Source of the DNA: Anthoceros angustus
Lineage: Eukaryota > Streptophyta > Anthocerotopsida > Anthocerotales > Anthocerotaceae
Length of the DNA: 64,000 nucleotides
Assembly: GCA_010909165.1 (NCBI GenBank)
Contig: MU008164.1
Span: 1,612,001-1,676,000 of the forward strand
Direction of reading: 5' to 3'
The translations under genes were made by a program, and so were the position numbers. The notes below the pieces were generated by a model. That model ran no database searches and was not told the DNA's origin. It worked only from the letters and a program-made list of their open reading frames with translations. This document shows, one piece after another, positions 11,366-21,084 of this stretch (within the stretch, counting starts at the first letter, position 1; the number at the start of each line of letters is the position of its first letter).

Positions 11366-12154
11366 AAGTCAGGGCAAACTTGCAGATCCTTACTTGTCCA
11401 CTCCTGATCCTCTGCATCCAGCTACCCGCTGGTTGGTCACAATAAAAAGGTAAAAATCTCGACGCCTGCCTGGCCTGTCCATTGTGACCGTGTGCCTCGA
11501 TCATGGAAGAAAAAGCATTGGGAGCAGCCCTACATTTAAGTCATGCAATGCATCCTCCAACCTACAATGGGGTAGAGCAGCATACCTGAGTTCAGAAGCG
11601 GAGATCCGTAGTGATGAACTGATCAAAGTTGATGCAGTGAATAGCTGAAGCCTGAAGGAGCCTTAGGGTTTCAGAGGAGCAGCGACAACAAGGCTGGTGG
11701 ATAGGTGGCAGGAACATAGGCACAATCCAGCCTTCGAGCCATCAGATTAGCCTGGAGATTTGTCAAACTGTAGAAAGAAAGTTGGGTTGTCGAAGAGCAG
11801 GACAAGTAGCCCAAGGATCTTCCAGAGACAGCCAGCTATCACGAAGGTGCCAAGCTCTGCACTTGGGCAGGGATCACTGGTGCCCTTTCCTGTCAGTATC
11901 ACTTCCAACGAAGTTAAAATCGCCCACCAGCATGCTTGGAAGTCGCAAAAGGATTGTTGGAGGACTTGGCCATCACATCTTTACAGGTGCACTATGGAAT
12001 CGTGATCCTCAATGGGACTGTCGTACAGTTTGACAGCTATGAGATATGATCCTTATTAGCTGCAGAGCGTTTCTTTGATGAATTTGTTCTAGTACGTATG
12101 TACATTCCATGTAATTTAGAGGACCCCAAGGCCCTCATCATATATCACAAGGAT
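11366..12154. other. Patchwork of pieces from the 14.1-15.5 kb region
   Basis: Successive pieces match 14637-14720, 14146-14275, 14800-14938, part of the P1 upstream block, and 15342-15470. Each join carries a 4-9 bp overlap. No gene is complete here; a PPR-like scrap lies at 11455-11580. Confidence 0.7.
11455..11580 (-). pseudogene. PPR-like repeat fragment, copy 1
   Basis: Reverse-strand frame reading APNAFSSMIEAHGHNGQARQ, which fits one pentatricopeptide-repeat helix pair ('N.....MI.AY...G...EA'). It is a short piece of the fragment at 14096-14350. Confidence 0.35.
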
Positions 12155-12644
12155 TACGTTCATTCACCTCGAGGAACCACTACCATACCTTTTTCTCTTC
12201 AACAACTTCTGCGGCAGGTGCAGCACCGCCGGCAGCGGGGCAACTCCTCCGCTAACAGCAACGGCGCCTCCTCCTCCACCTGCACCATGGAAAAGCCGGA
12301 ATTTCATCCTGGATTACAACGTGCTTGACATCACATCATCCCACGACGAAGGAAGAACACAACGGAACGTACCGGATCCAACATTGGTGATCAAATCTTC
12401 CACACTTCTCTCCAGCAGCTTGGCGAACAGGGCCGGCCAGAAGGGCTCGACTTGCACCTTGGCTGCCTTCACTAGGGTTGCGATTTTATCGGCCTGCAAA
12501 GTCATCCACTGTTTTCGTCAGTCGTCCATCGAAGTCATGCTGAGGCAGCCATGGGCAGACCGAAGTAGTGCTTACCGTGATGGCAATGCCGTCATCGTGC
12601 AGAATCAAAGCTGCGTATGTGCAAGCAAGCTCGCTGGACGACAT
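12155..12644 (-). pseudogene. RPLP1: Ribosomal protein P1, truncated copy E
   Basis: Exon 1 (12576-12644) is intact, exon 2 (12373-12493) lost one codon in frame, and exon 3 (12189-12279) carries the same one-base loss as copy D. Exon 4 is absent: the intron after exon 3 fuses through a CACAAGGAT overlap to sequence otherwise found near 15470. The conserved acidic tail therefore cannot be encoded. Confidence 0.85.
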
Positions 12645-14095
12645 GGTCGCTCTTCGTGCGAAATGAACAAATCCGGCAACAAAAATCGCAATGAGCAAGC
12701 AGGACAGCGCGGAACCTAGAACGCAAATGATACAAAACTGGAACTATGTACATACAGGTAGCAGGATTCGTTTAGGGTAATATAAACGCTAACTGAACCC
12801 ACGTTTCCTTCCTGTCTGTTTTTGTCTTTTCTCAAGCGCAAGGAGGTGCTGGGGCTGATAAAACAAGCATGAACCCTGAACAGCATATTGGCAGGAACAT
12901 AGGCACAATCCAGCCTTCGAGCCATCAGATTAGCCTGGAGATTTGTCAAACTGTAGAAAGAAAGTTGGGTTGTCGAAGAGCAGGACAAGTAGCCCAAGGA
13001 TCTTCCAGAGACAGCCAGCTATCACGAAGGTGCCAAGCTCTGCACTTGGGCAGGGATCACTGGTGCCCTTTCCTGTCAGTATCACTTCCAACGAAGTTAA
13101 AATCGCCCACCAGCATGCTTGGAAGTCGCAAAAGGATTGTTGGAGGACTTGGCCATCACATCTTTACAGGTGCACTATGGAATCGTGATCCTCAATGGGA
13201 CTGTCGTACAGTCCTATTGTATCCTGACCACTTGGTGCTCGGTGAAATGCTCAGCCACCATACATTGCCCTTCTGAAACGGAAGTAGGATTCTTTCAAGC
13301 TCGAGCCCCTTCATTTGCATGCATGCTTGGAAGATGCGGAAATGGATTGTTTGACGAACCTACTTGCAAGTCTCCACATTTTTACACACCATGGCCACTT
13401 GTCGCTGGAATCTGAGAAGCAATGCAACGACTTTTCACTATCCCCTTGCTGGCTGTGTAATTTCTGCAATCGATGCATTAAATACCTGCTGAGCATCCTG
13501 CTCCTGGAAATTTGTAAGACCAAGCCTACACCATCCTTGATGGGCAAACACTTAACAAGATCTCTGATCCACCAAAACTAGGACATGACTGCCTCAGAAA
13601 AGGGGACAGGGTAGCGCTGAAATGTGACTTCATCTCTGGGGATACCAGCTGGCTAAGGTTTCGATCCCACGTTGGTAGGGAGCAGCAAGGCCTGATTCCC
13701 GGAGGACAGTCTAGAGCTCGGGGCGTGACGGTCGGCCACGACGAAAACATGGCCTCCAGCGACTCCTCAAAACGCCTCGTGTGTTGGCACCCTGGTGTCG
13801 TTGCCAGCAGCCTCTCTTGTCGGCATTGGATAGGTTGCCAACGCAATCGGTGTAGGCGAAAGCCCAAGTGCTTGGCTTTAGCAAGCTTTAGAGAAACACA
13901 CAAAAGGCTGTGGTGCCATGGAATATTATGCCCTTATAGCTGGGCATGCACCTCAAAGACTACTCGGCCAAGAGGCGCCTGTTCTGCATGGACAAAGGAG
14001 CAAGAGGGCCTGCATTTTGGCTATTGGGCCACGCCGTCAGAAACCTAGCCTGCGTCTTCCACTGCACCACGTCCTGATGTCCATCTTCTGCGCTG
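12645..14095. repeat. P1 upstream block, unit 4
   Basis: Fourth copy of the block at 5574-6970, with small indels. It runs without a detectable join into the 14.1 kb region, so this end may be the original neighbourhood of the P1 gene. Confidence 0.7.
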
Positions 14096-14350
14096 CTACA
14101 AACAGAGCTGTCTGGCAGTCCAGTGGATGACTGTCGCATCCTGAAATAAATCTCGACTGCCTGCCTGGCCTGTCCATTGTGACCGTGTGCCTCGATCATG
14201 GAAGAAAAAAGCATTGGGAGCAGCCCCTACATTTAAGTCATGCAATGCATCCTCCAACCTACAATGGGGTAGAGCAGCAACGTGGTAAAGCCAAAAATCT
14301 GCTGCAGACGACAACCATTGTAGTTGCTGCAGAGCAGTTCGCTGCTGAAA
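14096..14350 (-). pseudogene. PPR-like protein fragment
   Basis: Two overlapping reverse-strand frames carry CRLEDALHDL and then SSMIEAHGHNGQARQAVEIY plus FRMRQS. This is the pattern of a PPR motif, where an 'LF.RM' follows the second helix. A one-base difference from the copy at 11510 shifts the frame between the halves. PPR proteins bind organellar RNA; only about one repeat is seen, so function cannot be claimed. Confidence 0.4.
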
Positions 14351-14931
14351 CAGGCCTCCTGCAAAAACTTGCAACCCGGATGGCTTGTTGATGGTGATCT
14401 GAAAGACATTTACATTATAATGGGACATACAAAGGCATCCAGCGCATCAACCCCAACACTAGCCTCCTCACCAGGTGCAGCTCCTCGAAAAGAGCAGGTA
14501 GCTCATAGGGAGCGGAGGGCTTAGACAGTTGTAGAACCGAAACTGAGGCACGGATCAGCTTTCAGGAACTGTAAAGAGCTCGGGTTTCAGACAAAAAGTG
14601 ACACAACACCTGACCTTAGCATCCGGGGGTAGCTTGGCAAGTCAGGGCAAACTTGCAGATCCTTACTTGTCCACTCCTGATCCTCTGCATCCAGCTACCC
14701 GCTGGTTGGTCACAATTACCAAAAGGTAAAAAATCTCGAAGTCCTCAAACCAAGTCTGATCGGAGGCTAACATTCAGCTGTTCAGCCGTTGAGACAACCA
14801 GAGCAGCATACCTGAGTTCAGAAGCGGAGATCCGTAGTGATGAACTGATCAAAGTTGATGCAGTGAATAGCTGAAGCCTGAAGGAGCCTTAGGGTTTCAG
14901 AGGGAGCAGCGACAACAAGGCTGGTGGATAG
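14351..14931. other. Spacer with telo-box, donor of mosaic pieces
   Basis: Contains CCTTAGGGTTTCAG (telo-box AAACCCTAA on the reverse strand) near 14887. Parts of it recur at 8838-8998 and 11366-11710. No gene is recognised. Confidence 0.4.
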
Positions 14932-15376
14932 GTGGCAGGAAGAAAGGTGGTCACGCTTGCTGCCATCCAGTGCTTGTGCTCAACCGGATTCCCGCTTGCC
15001 TTGGTTATTGGAAATGGTGCAGACGTCTATGATATCGTTGCAGGAACACCCCTTTCGTGCACCTGCCTAAAAGCCGGCTTCCTTTCCTTACAGGGCGGGC
15101 CATCTTCAGAAAGCAATCAGTGGCAGGGGCGCCTGCTGGCTGCCATCGGCAACTGCCGCACGCAGACTCTTCCTCAGCGTGCGCCATTTGCCGACGGCTG
15201 TCAGCAGCCCAACCTATGGACAGCAGTCGGTCTCGCACGGTTTGCCCAACCTAGTGAACACATATGGCCCCCTGAAGACTAGGTGCCTCAACATGGACAC
15301 ACCGGCAAGATATGGTTCAAACTATGAATCCAACTCGTACCCCAGTTTGACAGCTATGAGATATGATCCTTATTAG
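14932..15376 (+). other. Candidate exons of an unrecognised gene
   Basis: A frame from 14932 (GRKVVTLAAIQCLCSTGFPL) ends near a plausible acceptor (TTCCTTACAG at about 15094). A downstream frame ends PSLTAMRYDPY with TAG after 15373. The final part (GTTTGACAGCTATGAGATATG) is copied to 10087 and 12027. I recognise no family; it may be non-coding. Confidence 0.2.
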
Positions 15377-15530
15377 CTGCAGAGCGTTTCTTTGATGAAT
15401 TTGTTCTAGTACGTATGTACATTCCATGTAATTTAGAGGACCCCGAAGGCCCCTCATCATATATCACAAGGATCGGGGACCAAGCTTTAGAACATTTCAA
15501 CAAAAGTTTTGTTTGTGCATTACCTCGGGG

Positions 15531-16993
15531 AAGAGCTTCACTCCCTCATTCAAGAAAGGGGCCTGGAAGCTGATTTAGTTGTTGGCAACAAAGATCATAC
15601 ATCAGGGGAGCGTGCAAGCCACCAAAGGCCAAAGTAATCAAATCAGGGGTGAAAGTTACCCTATCCCGGGTAGTGATCCATATGGAGGGTTGCTAAACCA
15701 CGGAAGGAATTTTTCTGTCACGATACTTGGTACTTAGTAACGTATACCATGTCTCTAAGCTACTTGCACCAAGACATACACTACCCCTAGGTACCCCATC
15801 TAAGTATTGATCTACCTTGCAAGATGCTTAACAACTATGTCCTTATCAATGGCCAATATGGACACACATTTATAAATGGCTTAGGCTATACGGCAATTTT
15901 TCAGTATCTGTTTTACTTTGTGCTAAAACGCTGTGCAATGTCCTCACTTCATAGATTTCTTCTTTGTCTTCTTCTTTCAAAACCTTGGCATAAATCATCC
16001 ACTTCACGACATTTTGCAGATGAAATCCAAGAAAGTCTCTTGCTAACCATACTACAGGCATGCGACATTCCTGTATTTAATAGACTACCAAGACTTTCAG
16101 ACTCGTCCAACAAAAGACAGAACAGGATAATCAGACTATCAAAAGAGGGATCTAAGAAAATCAAAAAAGCAATGAAATTGCAACTTCCCAAGTTGGAGTC
16201 TCCGAAACTAAATCTCTAAGAAAATCAAAAAAGCAATGAAATTGCAACTTCCCAAGTTGGAGTCTCCGAAACTAAATCCAATCGGACAAATGGCGAATGG
16301 AAGTCCTATCTTGGCAAGGTGTTGTAATGTTGGCTAGCAGCGAACAAATTGACATGCAAAGGCAAGACTTCTATACTATCGCCTACTTATGACTTCAAAA
16401 ATCAGCAAGCATGTTACGGGTGCTACAACCCACGATGCGGAGAGAGAATTGAAATGCTCTCTGTCTAACAAGACGCAGAGCCATAAAGATGTGTGGTTCT
16501 TCAATGTGATGCTGAAAATGTGAGAAAGAAACCTTGCAGGATGCAAGGTTACAAGTGTCGGGTAGTGGGGGGCTCTACACATGCCCAAGATTCACGTAGC
16601 TCACACACCTATATATGTGTATATATCAAAAGAGCAAGCTTATAAGACTATTCATGTAGTGCAAAATCGTTTCTAGCAACTTCAACAAGTGAAAACCCTG
16701 GCCGCAATTTCCAACTTTTCACTCCATCGCCCACTGCTGTCGTGCTGGTGTCACGCATCCATGCCTGTGGAGCCATCATCTTCTCGCGAGGTCACATCGT
16801 CTGTGTGTGTGTCTTGCCTCCCATGTTGAGTGCCTGGATGCACCTGTTTAGGGCTCATAGCCTAACCCGGCTTCACATGCTAATTTAGGCCAAATAACCA
16901 GTATTTAATCTAATCTAAATGCATGCATAATATGACCTTCACTTAGTTGTATGCCAACAGTGACTTTATGTTTATGTTCTCAGTATTTTAACT
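15531..16993. other. AT-rich intergenic DNA
   Basis: Apart from the 64-bp tandem repeat noted separately, only short frames without domains are seen. Confidence 0.4.
16151..16278. repeat. 64-bp tandem repeat x2
   Basis: The unit from TCTAAGAAAATC to CGAAACTAAATC occurs twice in a row without mismatch (16151-16214 and 16215-16278). Confidence 0.9.
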
Positions 16994-17500
16994 ATGCAAG
17001 TCCTAGCTCTTCCAACTCGCGCTGGGATATCATGTCAACATAGTAAACAACTATACAAATCTAGAGAAAATATCTACAACGACAGAACACCATTGACATC
17101 AAAGAAAAAATGCTCCATATTCATGACAGAGAGAATCAGGCAAGCAATCAAGAACCTGAAAAATGGGAAGGCCGCAAATGAAATACGACTGACTGCAGAG
17201 ATGTTGATGACCGCCATCAACATTGAATTACCATCAATTATCGCATGGTTATTCAATAATTTGGCAAGCTACCACGCATGTGGGAGAAAAGTATCTCTTT
17301 TGCCATATACAAAAATGACAACAAAGTATCCTTTTGTCATATACAAAAATGACAACAAAGTATCCTTTTGTCATATACAAAAATGACAACAAAGTATCCT
17401 TTTGCCATCTACAAAAATAAGAACAATATGACCAACGATTATCGCACAATGATGATAAAATTTATTTTTCTTAAGGATGTTATCTTGTAAGTTACATGAT
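16994..17500 (+). pseudogene. LINE reverse-transcriptase remnant
   Basis: The frame contains IRQAIKNLKNGKAANEIRLT followed by AEML and an 'LFN' segment, the classic start of non-LTR RT ('I..AI..LKNGKA.G.D.L..E.L'). Downstream, AIYKNKNN and NDYRTMMIKF resemble the next block ('..PI.K...... NYR.I'). The two parts are separated by a 34-bp tandem expansion that shifts frame. No catalytic palm motif remains. Confidence 0.55.
17304..17410. repeat. 34-bp tandem repeat, about three copies
   Basis: The unit CATATACAAAAATGACAACA plus AAGTATCCTTTTGT repeats at 17304, 17338 and 17372, with a partial fourth. Since 34 is not a multiple of three, the repeat disrupts the RT frame it interrupts. Confidence 0.9.
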
Positions 17501-18300
17501 ACATGCCATTTGAGCCGGATCTAGAAGAGGATTTAGTGGGCAAGATCACCTTATAATACTCCAATCTATGATGGATAAGACCAATTTCTATCTCGCAAGA
17601 TAGAAAAATATAAGCTATTATATTTCTATGTAGATCTAACCAAGGCCAAGGTCTCAACTCTGGAAACCATGGCAAACTCTAAATAATATAATATTACATA
17701 TTAAAAATAATACAAGTCACCGTAAATTATGAATATAATTTCAATAGAGCTTCGCATGCAACACTCATTTGTACCTATATGTATACTTACAGATTTTGCT
17801 CGAAAGCTTTGAAGAAAGACCAGCAGCAGGAAAAGAATGAAATGTGCATGAATTCTTTCCTCCCGCGTATTCCAAAAGTAGCAGCAGCAGCGTACAGGGA
17901 CATCATTACATTAGTCATGGCAGTGATCAATTAGGAAAAGAGGACGAGACTCTTATACATGAGTACATGATGATGACATGCATGTGTGTCCTCAACCTAG
18001 CTAGCTAGTTAGCTAGCTAGGTGAACATGTTATATTGAATCTAATCACTGCTCCAGAGGTTGTGACGATGTTTCAAAAAACCTAGCCATTCTTCAGGAGG
18101 TGACTGACCTTATAATAAAGCTAACCATTCCCCTGATGTTGCTGCTGGGTTGGAGAAGTGGAGACATATGAATGTTGCTGCCGGGTTGGAGAAGTGGAGA
18201 CATGAAAACAAAGATGTGTGTTGGGTGGGAGGAGGGCAGGCTGGAGCGATTAGAAAGGATGATTCTAGAAGGGTGGCAGGGTCGATTTAACCCCTGAACT
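17501..18300. other. Intergenic DNA with short repeats
   Basis: Contains a (CTAG)n-like tract near 17996-18022 and a ~37-bp tandem duplication at 18135-18205 (GGTTGGAGAAGTGGAGACAT twice). No gene is seen. Confidence 0.45.
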
Positions 18301-19200
18301 GCGGGTCACTGCAACCCCGCCGTTCAGGGGGAGGAGGCAACGGGGAAGGGGGCAGGCAACTTGCAAGGACAAAGGTGTCCAAATGTCCGGTTTGCAGAAC
18401 CGGACGGAGAGAGACGAGCGCCGGTGTGACGCCGCCGTGTCGTCTGCTCGCTTGCCCGGGCGCGCCGGAGGCGGAGCGTGTTCCCATGGTGTGCAAACTC
18501 GCGTCGCCCGGAAACCGGGTAGGCAGGCGCCCGGGCAACCCGCGATTTTCCAGACCGGCAGGGCCGGGGCCCGGATGGGATCACACGCTGCCCTGCCGGC
18601 CCGAGCGTGGCAGCCACGGAACCGGCGGGTATCGTGGCGGCGGCGTGCGCGCTCGCCTTCCGGTTTGCGGTCGCGGGAACTGGGAGCCGGCCCCGTCCCG
18701 TCCCGTTCCGTTCAGTTCCTTCGTCCCTCTCCGTTCCGTTACGTTGCGCTGCGCTGGTCATCCCGGCGTGGCGTTATGGCTAATAAACTAAAATAAGGTG
18801 GGCAGAGATCTGGGGCACGCGGGTGCGTGACGCAAGAGTGACGACATCCCGATTCGGGCCGTCGCAGTGGCCCGGATGCCCGGGAGGGCCGGGACCGCAA
18901 ATTGCAGACGGCGATGGCGACCGGGTCCAGGCCTGCAGGTCCGGGTTCCAGCGGTGGTTGTGGGTTAGCCTTTAGCGTGTGGTATGTCCGTAGGCCGCAT
19001 AGGTAAGTCACATGGAGGAGGAAGTTGGGGGTTTACCGTGTACGACAGCACTCCGCCAGGGTGGTGGGCTGGGGGAGCAAGCAAGCACGCTGATGGCAAC
19101 CGGAGGCCCAAGCCGTATTAGAAAAAGCCCGGCAGCGGTAGCAGCGCAAGAGAGGGAATCCTTATTCCATATCCCAGCTGCTGCTGCCACTGCGATCTGC
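18301..19200. other. GC-rich island upstream of the S40 gene
   Basis: A sharp rise in GC makes all frames open on both strands, which explains several long apparent ORFs; none has a domain. It carries a perfect inverted repeat at 18385-18405. Possibly promoter-proximal DNA of the S40 gene. Confidence 0.45.
18385..18405. repeat. Perfect inverted repeat
   Basis: Arms GTCCGGTT and AACCGGAC around a 5-bp loop TGCAG. Could be a dimeric factor site or a chance palindrome in GC-rich DNA. Confidence 0.6.
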
Positions 19201-19245
19201 CAGTGCCCTTAAAGACGCAGCATCTCACAGACTCTCAGTGCTGTA

Positions 19246-19300
19246 CATTCTCTCTTCCTTCCTTCCTTCCTCCCTCCCTCCCTCCCTTCTTCCCGGCCCG
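19246..19300 (+). promoter_or_regulatory. Pyrimidine-rich leader tract
   Basis: (TTCC)n and (CTCC)n repeats of the Y-patch type common near plant transcription starts, about 700 bp before the S40 start codon. Confidence 0.35.
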
Positions 19301-19995
19301 GCCTCGCCTTCCGTTCCCAGCTGCCCCCTCTTGCTTCTCTCGCAGTGCCGCCACCAGCTCCGGCTCCGGCTGCGGCCCGGGTCTTGTGGTGTGGAAGGCG
19401 GTGGTGGGCGGCTTGAGCTTCTCCGGAGCTGCGCTTTCTCTCTGGTTGAGCTGTGCTGGGTTGTGTTTTGTGGGTCCTTGTGGAAGTGTAAGACGTGCTT
19501 GTTGGGTCCTTGTGTATTCTCTTCTGTCGAGTTGGGTGGTGTTAGTTTTGTGTGGGTGTGGTTGTTGTCGTTGTTGTCACTCCCCACGTTTTGAAGAGAA
19601 AGCTCAAGAGAAGTTTTGGGTCTCTGCCGTGTCTTGTTGTATATCGCTGACGGAATTGTAGAGCTGCTGGGTCCATTTGGAGGCGGCAAATTGGGGGTTT
19701 GGTGTTAGGGTGGGATTGAGGCTTGTGGGTTGTGAATGTGCCCAAGTCGGTGACATCCGCACTGCCATGCTCACTTACTCTCTCTGCTTGCTCCAAGTGT
19801 ATGAGCATTGAGCTGTGTGTGGGAGCTCGGGTCCTGGAGGGAAGATAGCCAAAAGTCTCAGTCTCAGTCCCTGCTTGCTACCACTGCCGCTGCCCACGGA
19901 CTCCAACTGACTCGGCATCAAAGCACGCAAGGCTGCTAGGCAGAGGAGAGGGAAGAAGAGCGGTGAGCTTGTGTTCGGACATCATCCTTCCTACC

Positions 19996-21084
19996 ATGAT
20001 GAGCAGAATGCGGAACATCCCGGTGGCTCCCAATTCCGGATTTGGGGGCTCCGGCCGGGACAAGGGCAGCAGCGGCCATGCCGTGGGGAGCCTGGCAGAC
20101 AAGTTTCTGGGCACCTCCCTGGGCACTTCCCCTTCCCCGACAGTGCACTCCCCGCTGGGAGCGGAGGCTGATGATCTGGAGGAGCTGAAGGAGGAGGACG
20201 TGTGGGAGACGGAGGAGGACGACGGGGAGCCGGACGTGGTGGGTTCCGGTCTCGGATACGGCTATGGTGTCGGCCCGGGCCGCGGCCACAGCGGCCTCAG
20301 CTATGGGCGCTACGCGGGGCAAGGCCATGTGCCCGCCCCCTCTGCCAAGCACCTGGAAGCCGGCGACCCGCTTAGGTATCTGGGGAACGGGCACCATCTC
20401 CAGGCTCGGAAGGAAGCTCAAGCTCTGCAAACCCAGACCCAGAGCCCTCGCCGCCGCTCCGGCTTCGAGGACCCCCCGGTGGGCAGCTTCAAGGGGAGCG
20501 GGGGCGCTATAGCCTTCAGCAGCGGGAGCTCCAGCCGCCCGTCTCTCGGAGGCTCGACCGAGGGTTTCACCATCCCGGCACCTTCCTCGGCCTCCCGCAG
20601 GATCCCGACATCGCAGGGCTTCGAGGTTGCCCCGGGTGCGGGGGCTGCCGTTGTCGGGTCCTTGTCCGGCTCCGGGCACGCCAGGTCCGCCATCCCCATC
20701 GGGGGAGTGAGCGCGGCCATGGCCAGCGCCGGGCGGCTGCAGAAGCAGAAGCAGCAGAATCCCGGAGACCTGTCCTCCTCCTACACGGGCTCGGCCATGG
20801 CCACCGCCAACCAGTCCGCCCCTGTCAACGTGCCGGACTGGAGCAAGATCTACAGGCTGGCGCCCAAGGCGAAGCCGGTGGTGTACAGCAGCGACGAGGA
20901 TGAGGACGATGGCACCGGGCGCAAGCAGCGTCTGCATCCCCACGAGATCGTGGCTCGAGACTACGCGCGCTCTCAGGTGAGCACCTTCTCAATGTGCGAG
21001 GGCGTGGGACGCACTCTCAAGGGCCGTGATCTCATGGAAGTCCGCAATGCTGTGTTGCGTCGCACTGGGTTCCTGGACGCCTAG
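19996..21084 (+). CDS. S40/DUF584 senescence-regulator family protein
   Basis: Single exon. I choose the ATG at 19996, since the frame upstream lacks an ATG; this gives 362 residues, with a second ATG directly after. The C-terminal ~110 residues hold the family signature: APVNVPDWSKIYR, then LHPHEIVARDY and STFSMCEGVGRTLKGRDL ending in RRTGFLDA. The N-terminal half is low-complexity (Gly/Ser-rich) with an acidic patch EELKEEDVWETEEDDGE. Family members are small nuclear proteins linked to senescence and stress; biochemical function is unknown. The protein is clearly longer than the usual 150-200 residues of angiosperm S40 proteins. The frame is undamaged and GC-rich. Confidence 0.8.
   Translation: MMSRMRNIPVAPNSGFGGSGRDKGSSGHAVGSLADKFLGTSLGTSPSPTVHSPLGAEADDLEELKEEDVWETEEDDGEPDVVGSGLGYGYGVGPGRGHSGLSYGRYAGQGHVPAPSAKHLEAGDPLRYLGNGHHLQARKEAQALQTQTQSPRRRSGFEDPPVGSFKGSGGAIAFSSGSSSRPSLGGSTEGFTIPAPSSASRRIPTSQGFEVAPGAGAAVVGSLSGSGHARSAIPIGGVSAAMASAGRLQKQKQQNPGDLSSSYTGSAMATANQSAPVNVPDWSKIYRLAPKAKPVVYSSDEDEDDGTGRKQRLHPHEIVARDYARSQVSTFSMCEGVGRTLKGRDLMEVRNAVLRRTGFLDA

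Noticed and set aside
18324-18796. Overlapping ORFs on both strands in the GC island
   Set aside because: Open in nearly every frame owing to composition, with no domain or initiation context.
19936-20943. 335-codon reverse ORF over the S40 gene
   Set aside because: Antisense shadow of a GC-rich coding exon; the forward frame has the recognisable S40 block.
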